NCBI GenBank assembly: GCA_964485855.1
Contig: CAZAKI010000054.1
Coordinates: 1 to 11,891, forward strand
Origin: UBA993 sp964485855
Lineage (GTDB): Bacteria > Bacillota > Dethiobacteria > DTU022
Reading direction: 5' to 3'
Length of the DNA stretch: 11,891 bases
Part shown: piece by piece, positions 1 to 6,304 of the stretch
Position numbering within the stretch: the first letter of the stretch is position 1
Layout of the letters: each line of letters opens with the position of its first letter
The notes under the pieces: model-generated
What the model was told of the DNA's origin: nothing
What the model saw: only the letters and a program-made list of their open reading frames with translations
The model's database searches: none
Program-made: the position numbers and the translations under genes

Positions 1-854
1 GGAAGTATAACCCCGCTCGTAAAATAACGGTAGGTTGACCAGCTGCCCCAGCTGGAAGCATTGCCGGCCCGGACCCGCCAGCGATATTCAGTGCCATCAT
101 TGGGGAAACCGCTTTGAGAAACATTAGTTAAATTGCCCAACTCGATATTTTTGAAGATAAAACTATCGCTAACCCGGATTACCTCCAGCTGGTAACGGCT
201 CGCACCGGTAACAGCGCTCCATTGAAAATTAATGGAGGTGGTATCCAGGGAAGCATCATTGGCCGGGTAACCTAGGGTTGGGGCCGGAAGAGTTACTCCG
301 TTGGTAAAGGTCCGGTAAGCTGACCACAAGCCCCACTGCGTAGCTGTGCCGGCCCGGACCCGCCAGCGATACTGGGTGCCGTCATTGGGAAACCCGGACA
401 CAGTCGTATTGATCAGGTTACCAAGCTCAAGGTTTCTAAAGATATAGCCATCGCTGATCCTGATAATTTCCAGCTGGTAGCGGGTCGCTCCGCTTACCGC
501 ACTCCATTGGAAACTGACTGAAGTGCTATCAAGCGCAGCATCTTCAGCCGGCACCCCAAGAGTCGGGGCTGGAAGGGCTGCTCCGTTGGTAAAGGAACGG
601 TAAACCGACCATGCACCCCATTGGGTGTTGCCGCCGGCCCGCACCCGCCAACGATACTGGGTACCGTCGTCAGCGAAAGCATACTGGATTGTACTGGTTA
701 CATTGCCAAGATCAACTGTTCTAAAAATGGTTCCGTCGGAGACCCTGGTGATTTCCAATTGGTACCTGGTTGCCCCGCTGACTGCGCCCCATTGGAAACT
801 AACCATTGAACCACTGACACTTGCCGCTTCGATTGGTGAAATCAGAACCGGGGC
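1..854 (-). repeat. Three tandem 285-bp FN3-like coding repeats
   Basis: Copies lie at 854-570, 569-285 and 284-1. The period is exactly 285 bp (95 codons) with no indel; for example, the ctccg/ccccg block recurs at 581, 296 and 11. The first copy (nearest the dockerin) is the most diverged and the second and third are closer to each other. The array continues past the left edge, so the copy number is unknown. Confidence 0.85.
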
Positions 855-1169
855 ATAGAGCTGCTGCACCGGAAAACTGTTAATATAACCCTGGATATAC
901 TGCATGATCAGGTTAACATCAACTACATTCACCATTCCATCGCCATTAACATCGGCGACTGCGAGCTGCGCAGCCGATAATGGGGGTTGGTAGCCAAGAA
1001 TATGTCTTTGAATCAGGACGACATCATAGATATTAACAACCCCGTCGAAATTGACATCGCCAAGCTGTTGTGCTGATGCGGCCGGAACCAATAAGATCAT
1101 CAGGATAAAGATAGAAAGCAAAACTAGTAATAGCTTTGTCCCGGCTTTTCCTCCGTTGTTTCGTTTCAT
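1..1169 (-). CDS. Secreted dockerin protein with fibronectin-III-like tandem repeats (partial, runs off left edge)
   Basis: The frame is open from an ATG at 1169 to the window edge (389 residues visible). The start has a GAGGT Shine-Dalgarno about 7 nt upstream. Residues 1-33 form a signal peptide (KR-rich start, long hydrophobic core, ending PAASA). Residues 37-100 are a type I dockerin: two calcium loops, GDVNFDGVVNIYD (D38, N40, D42, N46, D49) and ADVNGDGMVNVVD (D73, N75, D77, N81, D84), each followed by a helix. From residue 106 come three FN3-like repeats of exactly 95 residues, with SVSFQWSAVSGATRYQLE and DGTQYRWRVRAG as their most conserved blocks. Dockerins bind cohesin domains, and two cohesin proteins are encoded just upstream, so this is probably their partner (inference). 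The dockerin is at the N-terminus, whereas most are C-terminal. The C-terminus, and so any catalytic domain, is outside the window. Confidence 0.88.
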   Translation of the reverse strand, partial: MKRNNGGKAGTKLLLVLLSIFILMILLVPAASAQQLGDVNFDGVVNIYDVVLIQRHILGYQPPLSAAQLAVADVNGDGMVNVVDVNLIMQYIQGYINSFPVQQLYAPVLISPIEAASVSGSMVSFQWGAVSGATRYQLEITRVSDGTIFRTVDLGNVTSTIQYAFADDGTQYRWRVRAGGNTQWGAWSVYRSFTNGAALPAPTLGVPAEDAALDSTSVSFQWSAVSGATRYQLEIIRISDGYIFRNLELGNLINTTVSGFPNDGTQYRWRVRAGTATQWGLWSAYRTFTNGVTLPAPTLGYPANDASLDTTSINFQWSAVTGASRYQLEVIRVSDSFIFKNIELGNLTNVSQSGFPNDGTEYRWRVRAGNASSWGSWSTYRYFTSGVIL

Positions 1170-1257
1170 TTTAAAAACCTCACTTTGCTTTTTTCTCCCT
1201 GTCAATCAGTTCTATTATTTATGATCCGAAAATTTTATTTCTCCCTGACACAAAAGA

Positions 1258-2025
1258 TTATTCATTAGTTTTCTCTTTTTTGACTCGACCGGCCTGAGAA
1301 GGTTTTTTAATCTTCCAGTAAACTAAGGCCAATATTGCAATAAGCAGGATCGGAATAATAACCAGATAAGGGCTGGTCTTTGCAGCTTCCCCATCCTGGG
1401 AATTGTCTTCGCCAGCCGACTGATCATCTGAAGCTTCCGGATCTACCGCTCCATTTTCAGGTTCAGGTTCAACTGTACTATCCTCGGTTAGCTCTTCCTG
1501 CTCCGCGTTATCTAAAGTTCCCTGCCCGGAAGATGGAGTGCCGATCACGATTTGACCGGGAACCGCCGTCGGTTCGGCGGTGTTTCCGGCAACGATAATT
1601 AAATCCTCAAAACCGATAGCAGCAGTTCCTGCTTTGATCAAATCAAAATTAATACGGCACAAAATACCGCTATCTTCGGTATCGCCATTAGCAGTAACCC
1701 ACATAAACATCAGTTTACCTGGCGCATAATCCAGATTAGCCATATGCAGGCTGTTTTCTGCCGACTGAATCAGATCTCCGATATCAATCGAAACCGGCTT
1801 TACCAACTGGGGGTCGAAGGTAAGCGTAAATTGTCCCCCCTCGGTTCCTGTTGCCTGTTCAGCCTTGACAATTACCGTTACCTGCTCACCGGCACTGCCT
1901 TCAGTTTTGGCAGCTGATACTTTAAAACCCTCGGCTGCTGCCACACTGCCCGAAAATAACAAAAAAAGGAACATAAGTGCGGCTATTGATATAATTATTA
2001 TTTTATTATTTTTTATATAGTTCAT
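1258..2025 (-). CDS. Membrane-anchored cohesin-domain surface protein
   Basis: 255 residues. ATG at 2025 with an AGAGGT Shine-Dalgarno. Residues 1-31 are a signal peptide ending VAAA. Residues 33-163 look like a cohesin domain: an initial beta strand, GEQVTVIVKAE, the TEGGQFTLTFDP block (61-72), KLMFMWV (104-110) and DSGILCRINF (118-127). That is the usual cohesin order of strands: GGxxxxLxYDP, then W, then GxxxxIxF. Residues 165-215 are a Glu/Asp/Ser-rich linker. Residues 219-238 are a transmembrane helix followed by a Lys/Arg-rich tail. No LPxTG-like motif precedes the helix, so it is probably held by the membrane segment rather than by sortase. It lies between a second cohesin gene (138 bp upstream) and a dockerin gene (88 bp downstream), all on one strand, so a role in docking is likely. 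A lone Cys123 is conserved in the neighbour's cohesin (C129). The cohesin call rests on motif reading, not on a profile search. Confidence 0.82.
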   Translation of the reverse strand: MNYIKNNKIIIISIAALMFLFLLFSGSVAAAEGFKVSAAKTEGSAGEQVTVIVKAEQATGTEGGQFTLTFDPQLVKPVSIDIGDLIQSAENSLHMANLDYAPGKLMFMWVTANGDTEDSGILCRINFDLIKAGTAAIGFEDLIIVAGNTAEPTAVPGQIVIGTPSSGQGTLDNAEQEELTEDSTVEPEPENGAVDPEASDDQSAGEDNSQDGEAAKTSPYLVIIPILLIAILALVYWKIKKPSQAGRVKKEKTNE

Positions 2026-2052
2026 AGCGTCAAACCTCTGGTAATATATTTT

Positions 2053-2085
2053 GGTTGCGGCAGCAGTTTACAGGCTGCCGCAACC
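2053..2085 (-). other. Perfect 11-bp hairpin between the two cohesin genes
   Basis: Arms 2053-2063 and 2075-2085 (ggttgcggcag / ctgccgcaacc) are perfectly complementary around an 11-nt loop. On the minus strand the stem is followed by AAAATATATTAC, not by a U-tract, so it is not a standard intrinsic terminator. A transcript-processing or 3'-stabilising stem between two co-transcribed genes would fit (inference). A second weaker stem (2111-2117 with 2140-2146, cccgcct/aggcggg) lies just upstream in the same spacer. Confidence 0.6.
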
Positions 2086-2163
2086 GGTCGGATTGGTTTA
2101 CTTTTTTTCACCCGCCTCCAGATCTGTTTGCCTCATTAAAGGCGGGAAATTATTGATTACTTT

Positions 2164-3192
2164 TTACTGCCCGGTAAGCAACTGTCTTTTCTTCTGGTAA
2201 AGGATCCCTGCACATAAAAGAACCAATATTGCGCCAATGATCAGGTAATGGGTCCCACCGGTAGGTGGTGTTGGCTTCTGACCTTCGAGTTCCTTAATCC
2301 GGTTTTCAGCGGCAACCAGTCTGGTCAAATAAACGAAGTCACTGTCAACTGCACCATGCTGGGTCTTGGCCCTATTAACCAGATACCGGGCTTCTTCTAC
2401 TTTTGGTTTATCATCAAGTTTTAGGTTGTCGACAGATGGCAGGGCATAAATCGCATCATCAGCTTCCCTGATGGCTTCGCACTTGGCGATTACTTCTTCA
2501 GCATCCTCCAATTTATTTAAATTGTTGAAATCGCTGTCAACTGCACCATGCTGGGTCTTGGCCCTGCTAACCAGGTAACGGGCTTCCTCCACATCTTCCT
2601 TGTCCGAACACTTAACATTTTCAGGCAAAGCATCAATAGCATCCTCAGCCAGTTCTATGGCGTATTGTTTTTCATTTTGTCCCAGACCTGTTACCTTACC
2701 TGCCGTAGGGGTTGCTATAAAGCGGCCGACCAAAGGATCGACAATTACCCAGTCACTGAAAGTCAGGGGGGTCTCCCCTTCCCCGGTGATCTTGAAATTA
2801 ATCGTACAGACAACCCCGGAATCTTTGGTTGAACCTTCCGCATTAACCCAGAGGACACGCAGTTTATTGCCGCCCACATTCAGGTTGGAATCAAAGAGGT
2901 TCCCGGAAACATCAGGCACAAAATCACCCCGTGTAGCCGATACCGGCTCCAGGATCAGGTTCGCCCCTGCCAGAGCAGGACCAAAGTAAAGGTCGAACTG
3001 GCCCCCTTCAGTATCAAGAGCATTGGTAATGCTCACTTTAACCGCAACCGTATCACCAACATAACCTGTTTCCTGGCTGGCGCTCAGGCGAATCTCCTGG
3101 GCAAAAGCAGCCTGGGCAAAAAATAAGACAAAGAGCATGCTTAATACTAAAGCAATTAGCAAACATTTACTATTTTTTGGTAAATTCATCAT
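2164..3192 (-). CDS. Cohesin and helical-repeat surface protein with sortase-type sorting signal
   Basis: 342 residues. Two adjacent ATGs (3192 and 3189) follow GGGGAGG; the second has the better spacing (7 nt). Residues 1-31 are a signal peptide ending AAFA. Residues 33-168 are a cohesin-like domain with TEGGQFDLYF (61-70), RVLWVNAEG (112-120) and DSGVVCTINF (124-133), clearly paralogous to the cohesin of the next gene. Residues 177-302 are two 64-residue helical repeats, each with AIxALP, VEEARYLV and AKTQHGAVDSDF followed by LxxLxxAExxI. They resemble the alpha-helical spacer repeats common in clostridial surface proteins. The C-terminus has TPPTGG (308-313), a hydrophobic helix and a KKR tail, which is a sorting signal of the (S/P)PxTG type. 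It is probably linked to the wall by a sortase encoded elsewhere and presents a cohesin to the dockerin protein downstream (inference). Confidence 0.83.
   Translation of the reverse strand: MMNLPKNSKCLLIALVLSMLFVLFFAQAAFAQEIRLSASQETGYVGDTVAVKVSITNALDTEGGQFDLYFGPALAGANLILEPVSATRGDFVPDVSGNLFDSNLNVGGNKLRVLWVNAEGSTKDSGVVCTINFKITGEGETPLTFSDWVIVDPLVGRFIATPTAGKVTGLGQNEKQYAIELAEDAIDALPENVKCSDKEDVEEARYLVSRAKTQHGAVDSDFNNLNKLEDAEEVIAKCEAIREADDAIYALPSVDNLKLDDKPKVEEARYLVNRAKTQHGAVDSDFVYLTRLVAAENRIKELEGQKPTPPTGGTHYLIIGAILVLLCAGILYQKKRQLLTGQ
2311..2634 (-). repeat. 192-bp internal duplication encoding two helical repeats
   Basis: Two copies are offset by exactly 192 bp (64 codons). They share a 32-base identical block starting at 2342 and 2534 (beginning ctgtcaactgcaccatg). 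The near-identity of this block contrasts with the diverged flanks, which suggests recent duplication or gene conversion within the gene. Outer limits are approximate. Confidence 0.7.
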
Positions 3193-3296
3193 CTTTCCTC
3201 CCCTTCATTTTTACTGTCTCCGACAATATATTTATACCAAGATGGTTTGTTGCTATCCTCCTTTGCACCAAATTCTTAAAGACTTATGTTTTCAAT

Positions 3297-3335
3297 CAAA
3301 GCGATTTGCAAAAGAAAAAGAAAAGCAAAGCGATT
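3297..3335. repeat. 10-bp direct repeat at end of helical-repeat gene
   Basis: The sequence caaagcgatt occurs at 3297-3306 and 3326-3335. The second copy overlaps the stop codon of the upstream minus-strand gene, and an A-rich stretch separates the copies. No function is recognised. Confidence 0.45.
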
Positions 3336-4047
3336 AGTGTTTGCCTTTCTTCTGGATTCTACGTTTCCTGGCAAAAAAGATACCGGCAGCTGTAAGCCCC
3401 AGTCCGGCGCTTAAAGATACGATCGCGCCTCCTGTGGGCGGAGTCGGGGTTGGTTTTGGTTCCGGTTTCGGTGCGGGCTGCGGCTCCGGTTCAGGCTCCG
3501 GCTCTTCTTTTTCCCCAATCTTTTCTTCCGCACCCTTTAAAACATCATAACGCCAGCAAATATCGAATGCTGTAGCCCCGTAGACTTCCATCGCTATTCT
3601 GGTCAAACGCCGGGCTTCTTCGATTAAAGGTCTGTGCTCTTCGGTAATCTGTTCGATGGGTGGAATTAGATCAATGGCATTCTGGGCATCACGAATGGCA
3701 AGCATCTTGTAAACTCTCTGCTCGGCAGCGTATAGTTTGGCCAACTCGGGGAAATCGGCATCTACCGCACCATATTCGTCCTTAGCTTTCTGGACAAGGA
3801 CAAATGCTCTAGCCGCTTCATTAATATATGCTTGTTCATAGGTGACAATTGAATCAGGATCTGGAAGGCGGTGAATGGCGTCATTAGCAGCGGCAATGGC
3901 TGCCGCTTTTTCCGCGGGGGTATACTCTAAATTGACTTCTGCTTCATCGACATTGGCGTATCCGATCATCGGGTTAATTACTAATATCGAGAAGCCGATC
4001 AAGGATACGACAACAAGAAGCAATCCGTACTTGACTAGCTTTTTCAT
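3334..4047 (-). CDS. Helical-repeat surface protein with sortase-type sorting signal
   Basis: 237 residues. ATG at 4047 with GGGAGA upstream. Residues 1-31 are a signal peptide. Residues 45-113 and 116-178 are two copies of the helical repeat found in the next gene: AAANDAIHRLP, a variable loop, AxxxVxxAK, YGAVDADF and LAKLYAAEQRV in copy 1; AQNAIDLIP, IEEARRL and YGATAFD in the more diverged copy 2. Residues 181-202 are a Pro/Glu/Lys wall-spanning linker. TPPTGG (202-207), a hydrophobic helix and RKRR complete a sorting signal very like that of the neighbour. It has no cohesin, so it may be a wall spacer or a ligand-binding surface protein. It heads a run of four same-strand surface genes. 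It is not a recognised named family. Confidence 0.8.
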   Translation of the reverse strand: MKKLVKYGLLLVVVSLIGFSILVINPMIGYANVDEAEVNLEYTPAEKAAAIAAANDAIHRLPDPDSIVTYEQAYINEAARAFVLVQKAKDEYGAVDADFPELAKLYAAEQRVYKMLAIRDAQNAIDLIPPIEQITEEHRPLIEEARRLTRIAMEVYGATAFDICWRYDVLKGAEEKIGEKEEPEPEPEPQPAPKPEPKPTPTPPTGGAIVSLSAGLGLTAAGIFFARKRRIQKKGKH

Positions 4048-4454
4048 ATTATTCTCTCCCTTATATTAATCATCGACACCCGTTTTCTCTCTATCTCTCT
4101 CTTTATCTAGACGGGCGCAAATCGATCCCTAAAAGTTAAGCCCGCTATTCACCTCCAGGTTAAGGGGTTGATGCCAGTTCAAAAACTATGTTCACAACTC
4201 ATTGAATATAGAGACACTTTCCCCTATTTTAACATATCTGCTGCAGAAATTCTATATTTTTGTAAAAAATCCTTCTTTTCCGTGTAAATATTTTTCTATT
4301 CTGGTTTTTTATTATGGTTATTCTATAACTTAATTTCCAATAAATCAAGCATTTTAGGTCCGTTAGACTGTAAATTAACTAAAATATTGTTTCTATAATT
4401 GGCAAGACCTGCTGTATACCACCTATTTCTGCCACTTTTGAGCTATACTAGCAT
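4048..4454 (-). other. 407-bp intergenic region, probable leader of the surface-protein gene run
   Basis: No convincing gene is present. On the minus strand it holds a candidate promoter (4320-4348), a stem of 6 bp (4140-4145 with 4111-4116, one G-U pair) and a purine tract (about 4085-4107, GA-rich) just upstream of the gene start. If the promoter is right, the leader is about 265 nt. No known riboswitch consensus was recognised; in particular the c-di-GMP-I signature found elsewhere in this window is absent. Confidence 0.5.
4320..4348 (-). promoter_or_regulatory. Candidate sigma-A promoter for surface-protein genes
   Basis: On the minus strand, TTGATT (4348-4343), a 17-nt spacer and TAGAAT (4325-4320). 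The -35 matches 4 of 6 and the -10 matches 5 of 6 consensus bases. The position fits transcription of the genes from 4047 downward, but it is far (about 265 nt) from the start codon. Confidence 0.4.
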
Positions 4455-6275
4455 CTAGTAGCTAGTACTGAAATAAGCCTCTATCCCACGATAAAGCGCC
4501 ATCGCAATCTTGTTTTGAGCTTCCGGGTCAAGAAGGATCGCTTCCTCCAGTGGATTGCTTAAAAACGCAACTTCGACCAGAGCAGCCGGCAAGTTAACCT
4601 TATTCAACACGAAAAAGCTGCTGGTCTTCACCCCACGATTACGCAAGCCGATTGCAGTTACCAATTCTCTCTGCACTTGCAGGGCAAGCATTCTGCTGGC
4701 AGTGTTGTTCGAATTCTTGGCACAGTAAAAGGTTTCTGTCCCATTCGATTCGACATTTGAAAAAGAGTTGGCATGAATACTGATCATCAAATCTGCTGCG
4801 GCCTTATTGGCCAGATCTACCCGCTGTTGGTTGATTACAGTCTGATCACTATTGCGGGTTAAAATCACAATGGCCCCTGCTTCTTCCAATAAATTAACCA
4901 GTTTCTGGGCAATACTGAGATTAATTGTTTTTTCCTGCACTCCGGTTGTTCCCCGGGCACCCGGATCTGAACCACCATGACCGGGATCAATGACAATTTT
5001 TCGGCCCTGGAGTGAAGCAGCTGTAACCTGGTAGCTGCGCACGTAAGCGCCGTGGACCCAGCCGCTTTTACCCTCAGCTTCAACATCAACCATTAACCAC
5101 TCGTTCTGGCTGCCATTTACCGTTAGCACAGTACCAAGAGGCAGACGAGCCAAAATTTCATAGTCAGTACTGGGACCACTGCGCAGGTGCAGGATATTAA
5201 CATTGACAATGACCTGGCTGACATTATTTTGACCACTGGCAGCCTGTTCACCTTCCGGTGATTGGAGATCAACGGTCGGCACCTGGGTCATTACACCGGA
5301 ATCTATAGTTCTAATCTGCTCCAGATATTGAATAATCAGGAAATGGTAATCAGCCGAAGGGGCCCAGCGGTTATCTAAATCCTCAACATGGACCACCTGC
5401 CCCGCCCAGGTTTGGGAAGCAGCCAGATGGTAGCTTGCATGTGGTTCACCGATTGGACTGTAACCCACGTAGGCAGAAAGGTGATTATAATGGGCCCTGA
5501 CTCCTTCTTCCGGAGTTGGGAACTTTTCAAACTCTTCTTGATTGCTCTCGGCAGCGGTGGCGGTCCTGATACCGGCCCAGTTGTTGGAGTCAGGTGAGAT
5601 TAAGTTGCTAAAGCGTCCGAAATCGGATTCTACCGCTGCCTGGGCATACAACACTTCCGGCCTTAAGCCGCTTAGAAGACCATAATCCCAGTAGAGGGTA
5701 GCAACATCAATAAAAATCTGCTCAGCTCCTTGACTGCGTGCCCAATTCTGGGCCTGCTCCAGGGTAACTGTAGCCATACCGCAAATGGGTGTCTTGGCCG
5801 GCGGAGCTTCGGTGGCCGCTTCCTGTTGTTCAGCAGGACCAGCGGTTGAAGTTGTTTTCGGTTCGCTATTAATATCACCGGCAGTAATGCTCACAAGGCT
5901 GACCTTAAGGGGCGCAGCAGCCCTGACCGCATCGGCCTGATCAAAATAACCTTGCAAATCAAACTGTTGGTCAAGCAGTACTGCTGAAGCATAGCGATTC
6001 ACTATTTCATGGTAGGAAAAAAGCTGTCCGGAGCTGTCAAGAACCGCATAGATGTTTTTTGAGGAAAAATCTTCGTAAAGCCCGTTTGAAAGTCCGATGA
6101 TCTTGAGAGCATAAGAATCGATCAGTTCGGAGTAACTATACTGATAAAAACTACCGTTTTGATCCTCGGCAATAAAACCCTTGATCGCCAGCGCTGCGGC
6201 CGGAGAGCCAAGCAGCAAGCAGAGCAATAAAGAGATTAGGACTAAGAGCAGTGTCTTCTTTATTTTTAGCGACAC
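4455..6275 (-). CDS. Secreted multidomain wall hydrolase: novel N-domain, glucosaminidase, SH3b, N-acetylmuramoyl-L-alanine amidase
   Basis: 606 residues. GTG start at 6275 with GGAGGTG 5 nt upstream. Residues 1-30 are a signal peptide. Residues 31-120 are a domain shared with the protein at 8710-9777 (both have DSYALK and IGLSNGL) that I do not recognise. Residues 168-322 are glucosaminidase-like (GH73-type): AQAAVESDFG with likely catalytic E216, NNWAGI, PTPEEGVRAHYNHL and a WAPSADYH end. Residues 355-415 are a bacterial SH3 domain (LHLRSGPSTDYE, WLMV, GWVHGAYV). Residues 425-603 are Amidase_3: zinc ligands H433 (DPGHGG), E448 (QEK) and H501 (SIHAN), with catalytic E568 (VEVAFLSN), all present. 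It would cut both glycan strand and stem peptide of peptidoglycan outside the membrane. It lies 29 bp behind the beta-helix gene, so both are probably controlled by the c-di-GMP riboswitch at 7891-8000. Confidence 0.92.
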   Translation of the reverse strand: MSLKIKKTLLLVLISLLLCLLLGSPAAALAIKGFIAEDQNGSFYQYSYSELIDSYALKIIGLSNGLYEDFSSKNIYAVLDSSGQLFSYHEIVNRYASAVLLDQQFDLQGYFDQADAVRAAAPLKVSLVSITAGDINSEPKTTSTAGPAEQQEAATEAPPAKTPICGMATVTLEQAQNWARSQGAEQIFIDVATLYWDYGLLSGLRPEVLYAQAAVESDFGRFSNLISPDSNNWAGIRTATAAESNQEEFEKFPTPEEGVRAHYNHLSAYVGYSPIGEPHASYHLAASQTWAGQVVHVEDLDNRWAPSADYHFLIIQYLEQIRTIDSGVMTQVPTVDLQSPEGEQAASGQNNVSQVIVNVNILHLRSGPSTDYEILARLPLGTVLTVNGSQNEWLMVDVEAEGKSGWVHGAYVRSYQVTAASLQGRKIVIDPGHGGSDPGARGTTGVQEKTINLSIAQKLVNLLEEAGAIVILTRNSDQTVINQQRVDLANKAAADLMISIHANSFSNVESNGTETFYCAKNSNNTASRMLALQVQRELVTAIGLRNRGVKTSSFFVLNKVNLPAALVEVAFLSNPLEEAILLDPEAQNKIAMALYRGIEAYFSTSY

Positions 6276-6304
6276 CGTTACACCTCCGAAACAGTTCTCC
6301 CTGA

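Noticed and set aside
1192..1247. Repeated tttctccctg (1192-1201 and 1238-1247) as an operator
   Set aside because: Purine-rich 10-mers of this kind resemble Shine-Dalgarno sequence and occur by chance in such spacers; no promoter was seen nearby.
1258..1380. Sortase motif in the C-terminus of the membrane cohesin protein
   Set aside because: The residues before the helix read AKTSPYLV; no LPxTG, PPTGG or similar motif is present, so a plain transmembrane anchor is preferred.
2600..2989. 129-codon plus-strand open frame
   Set aside because: It lies wholly antisense to the cohesin/helical-repeat gene, has no ribosome site or recognisable domain, and the minus-strand reading has a clear signal peptide and domains.
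3297..3335. Possible c-di-GMP-I signature GCAAAGC on the plus strand
   Set aside because: Only the heptamer matches; there is no GGCAAACC, GNRA hairpin or second arm, and the site lies at the end of a minus-strand gene.
4435..4470. Palindromic actagc/gctagt sequence at the end of the amidase gene as a terminator
   Set aside because: The stem is short and AT-rich, overlaps the stop codon and has no U-tract on the minus strand.
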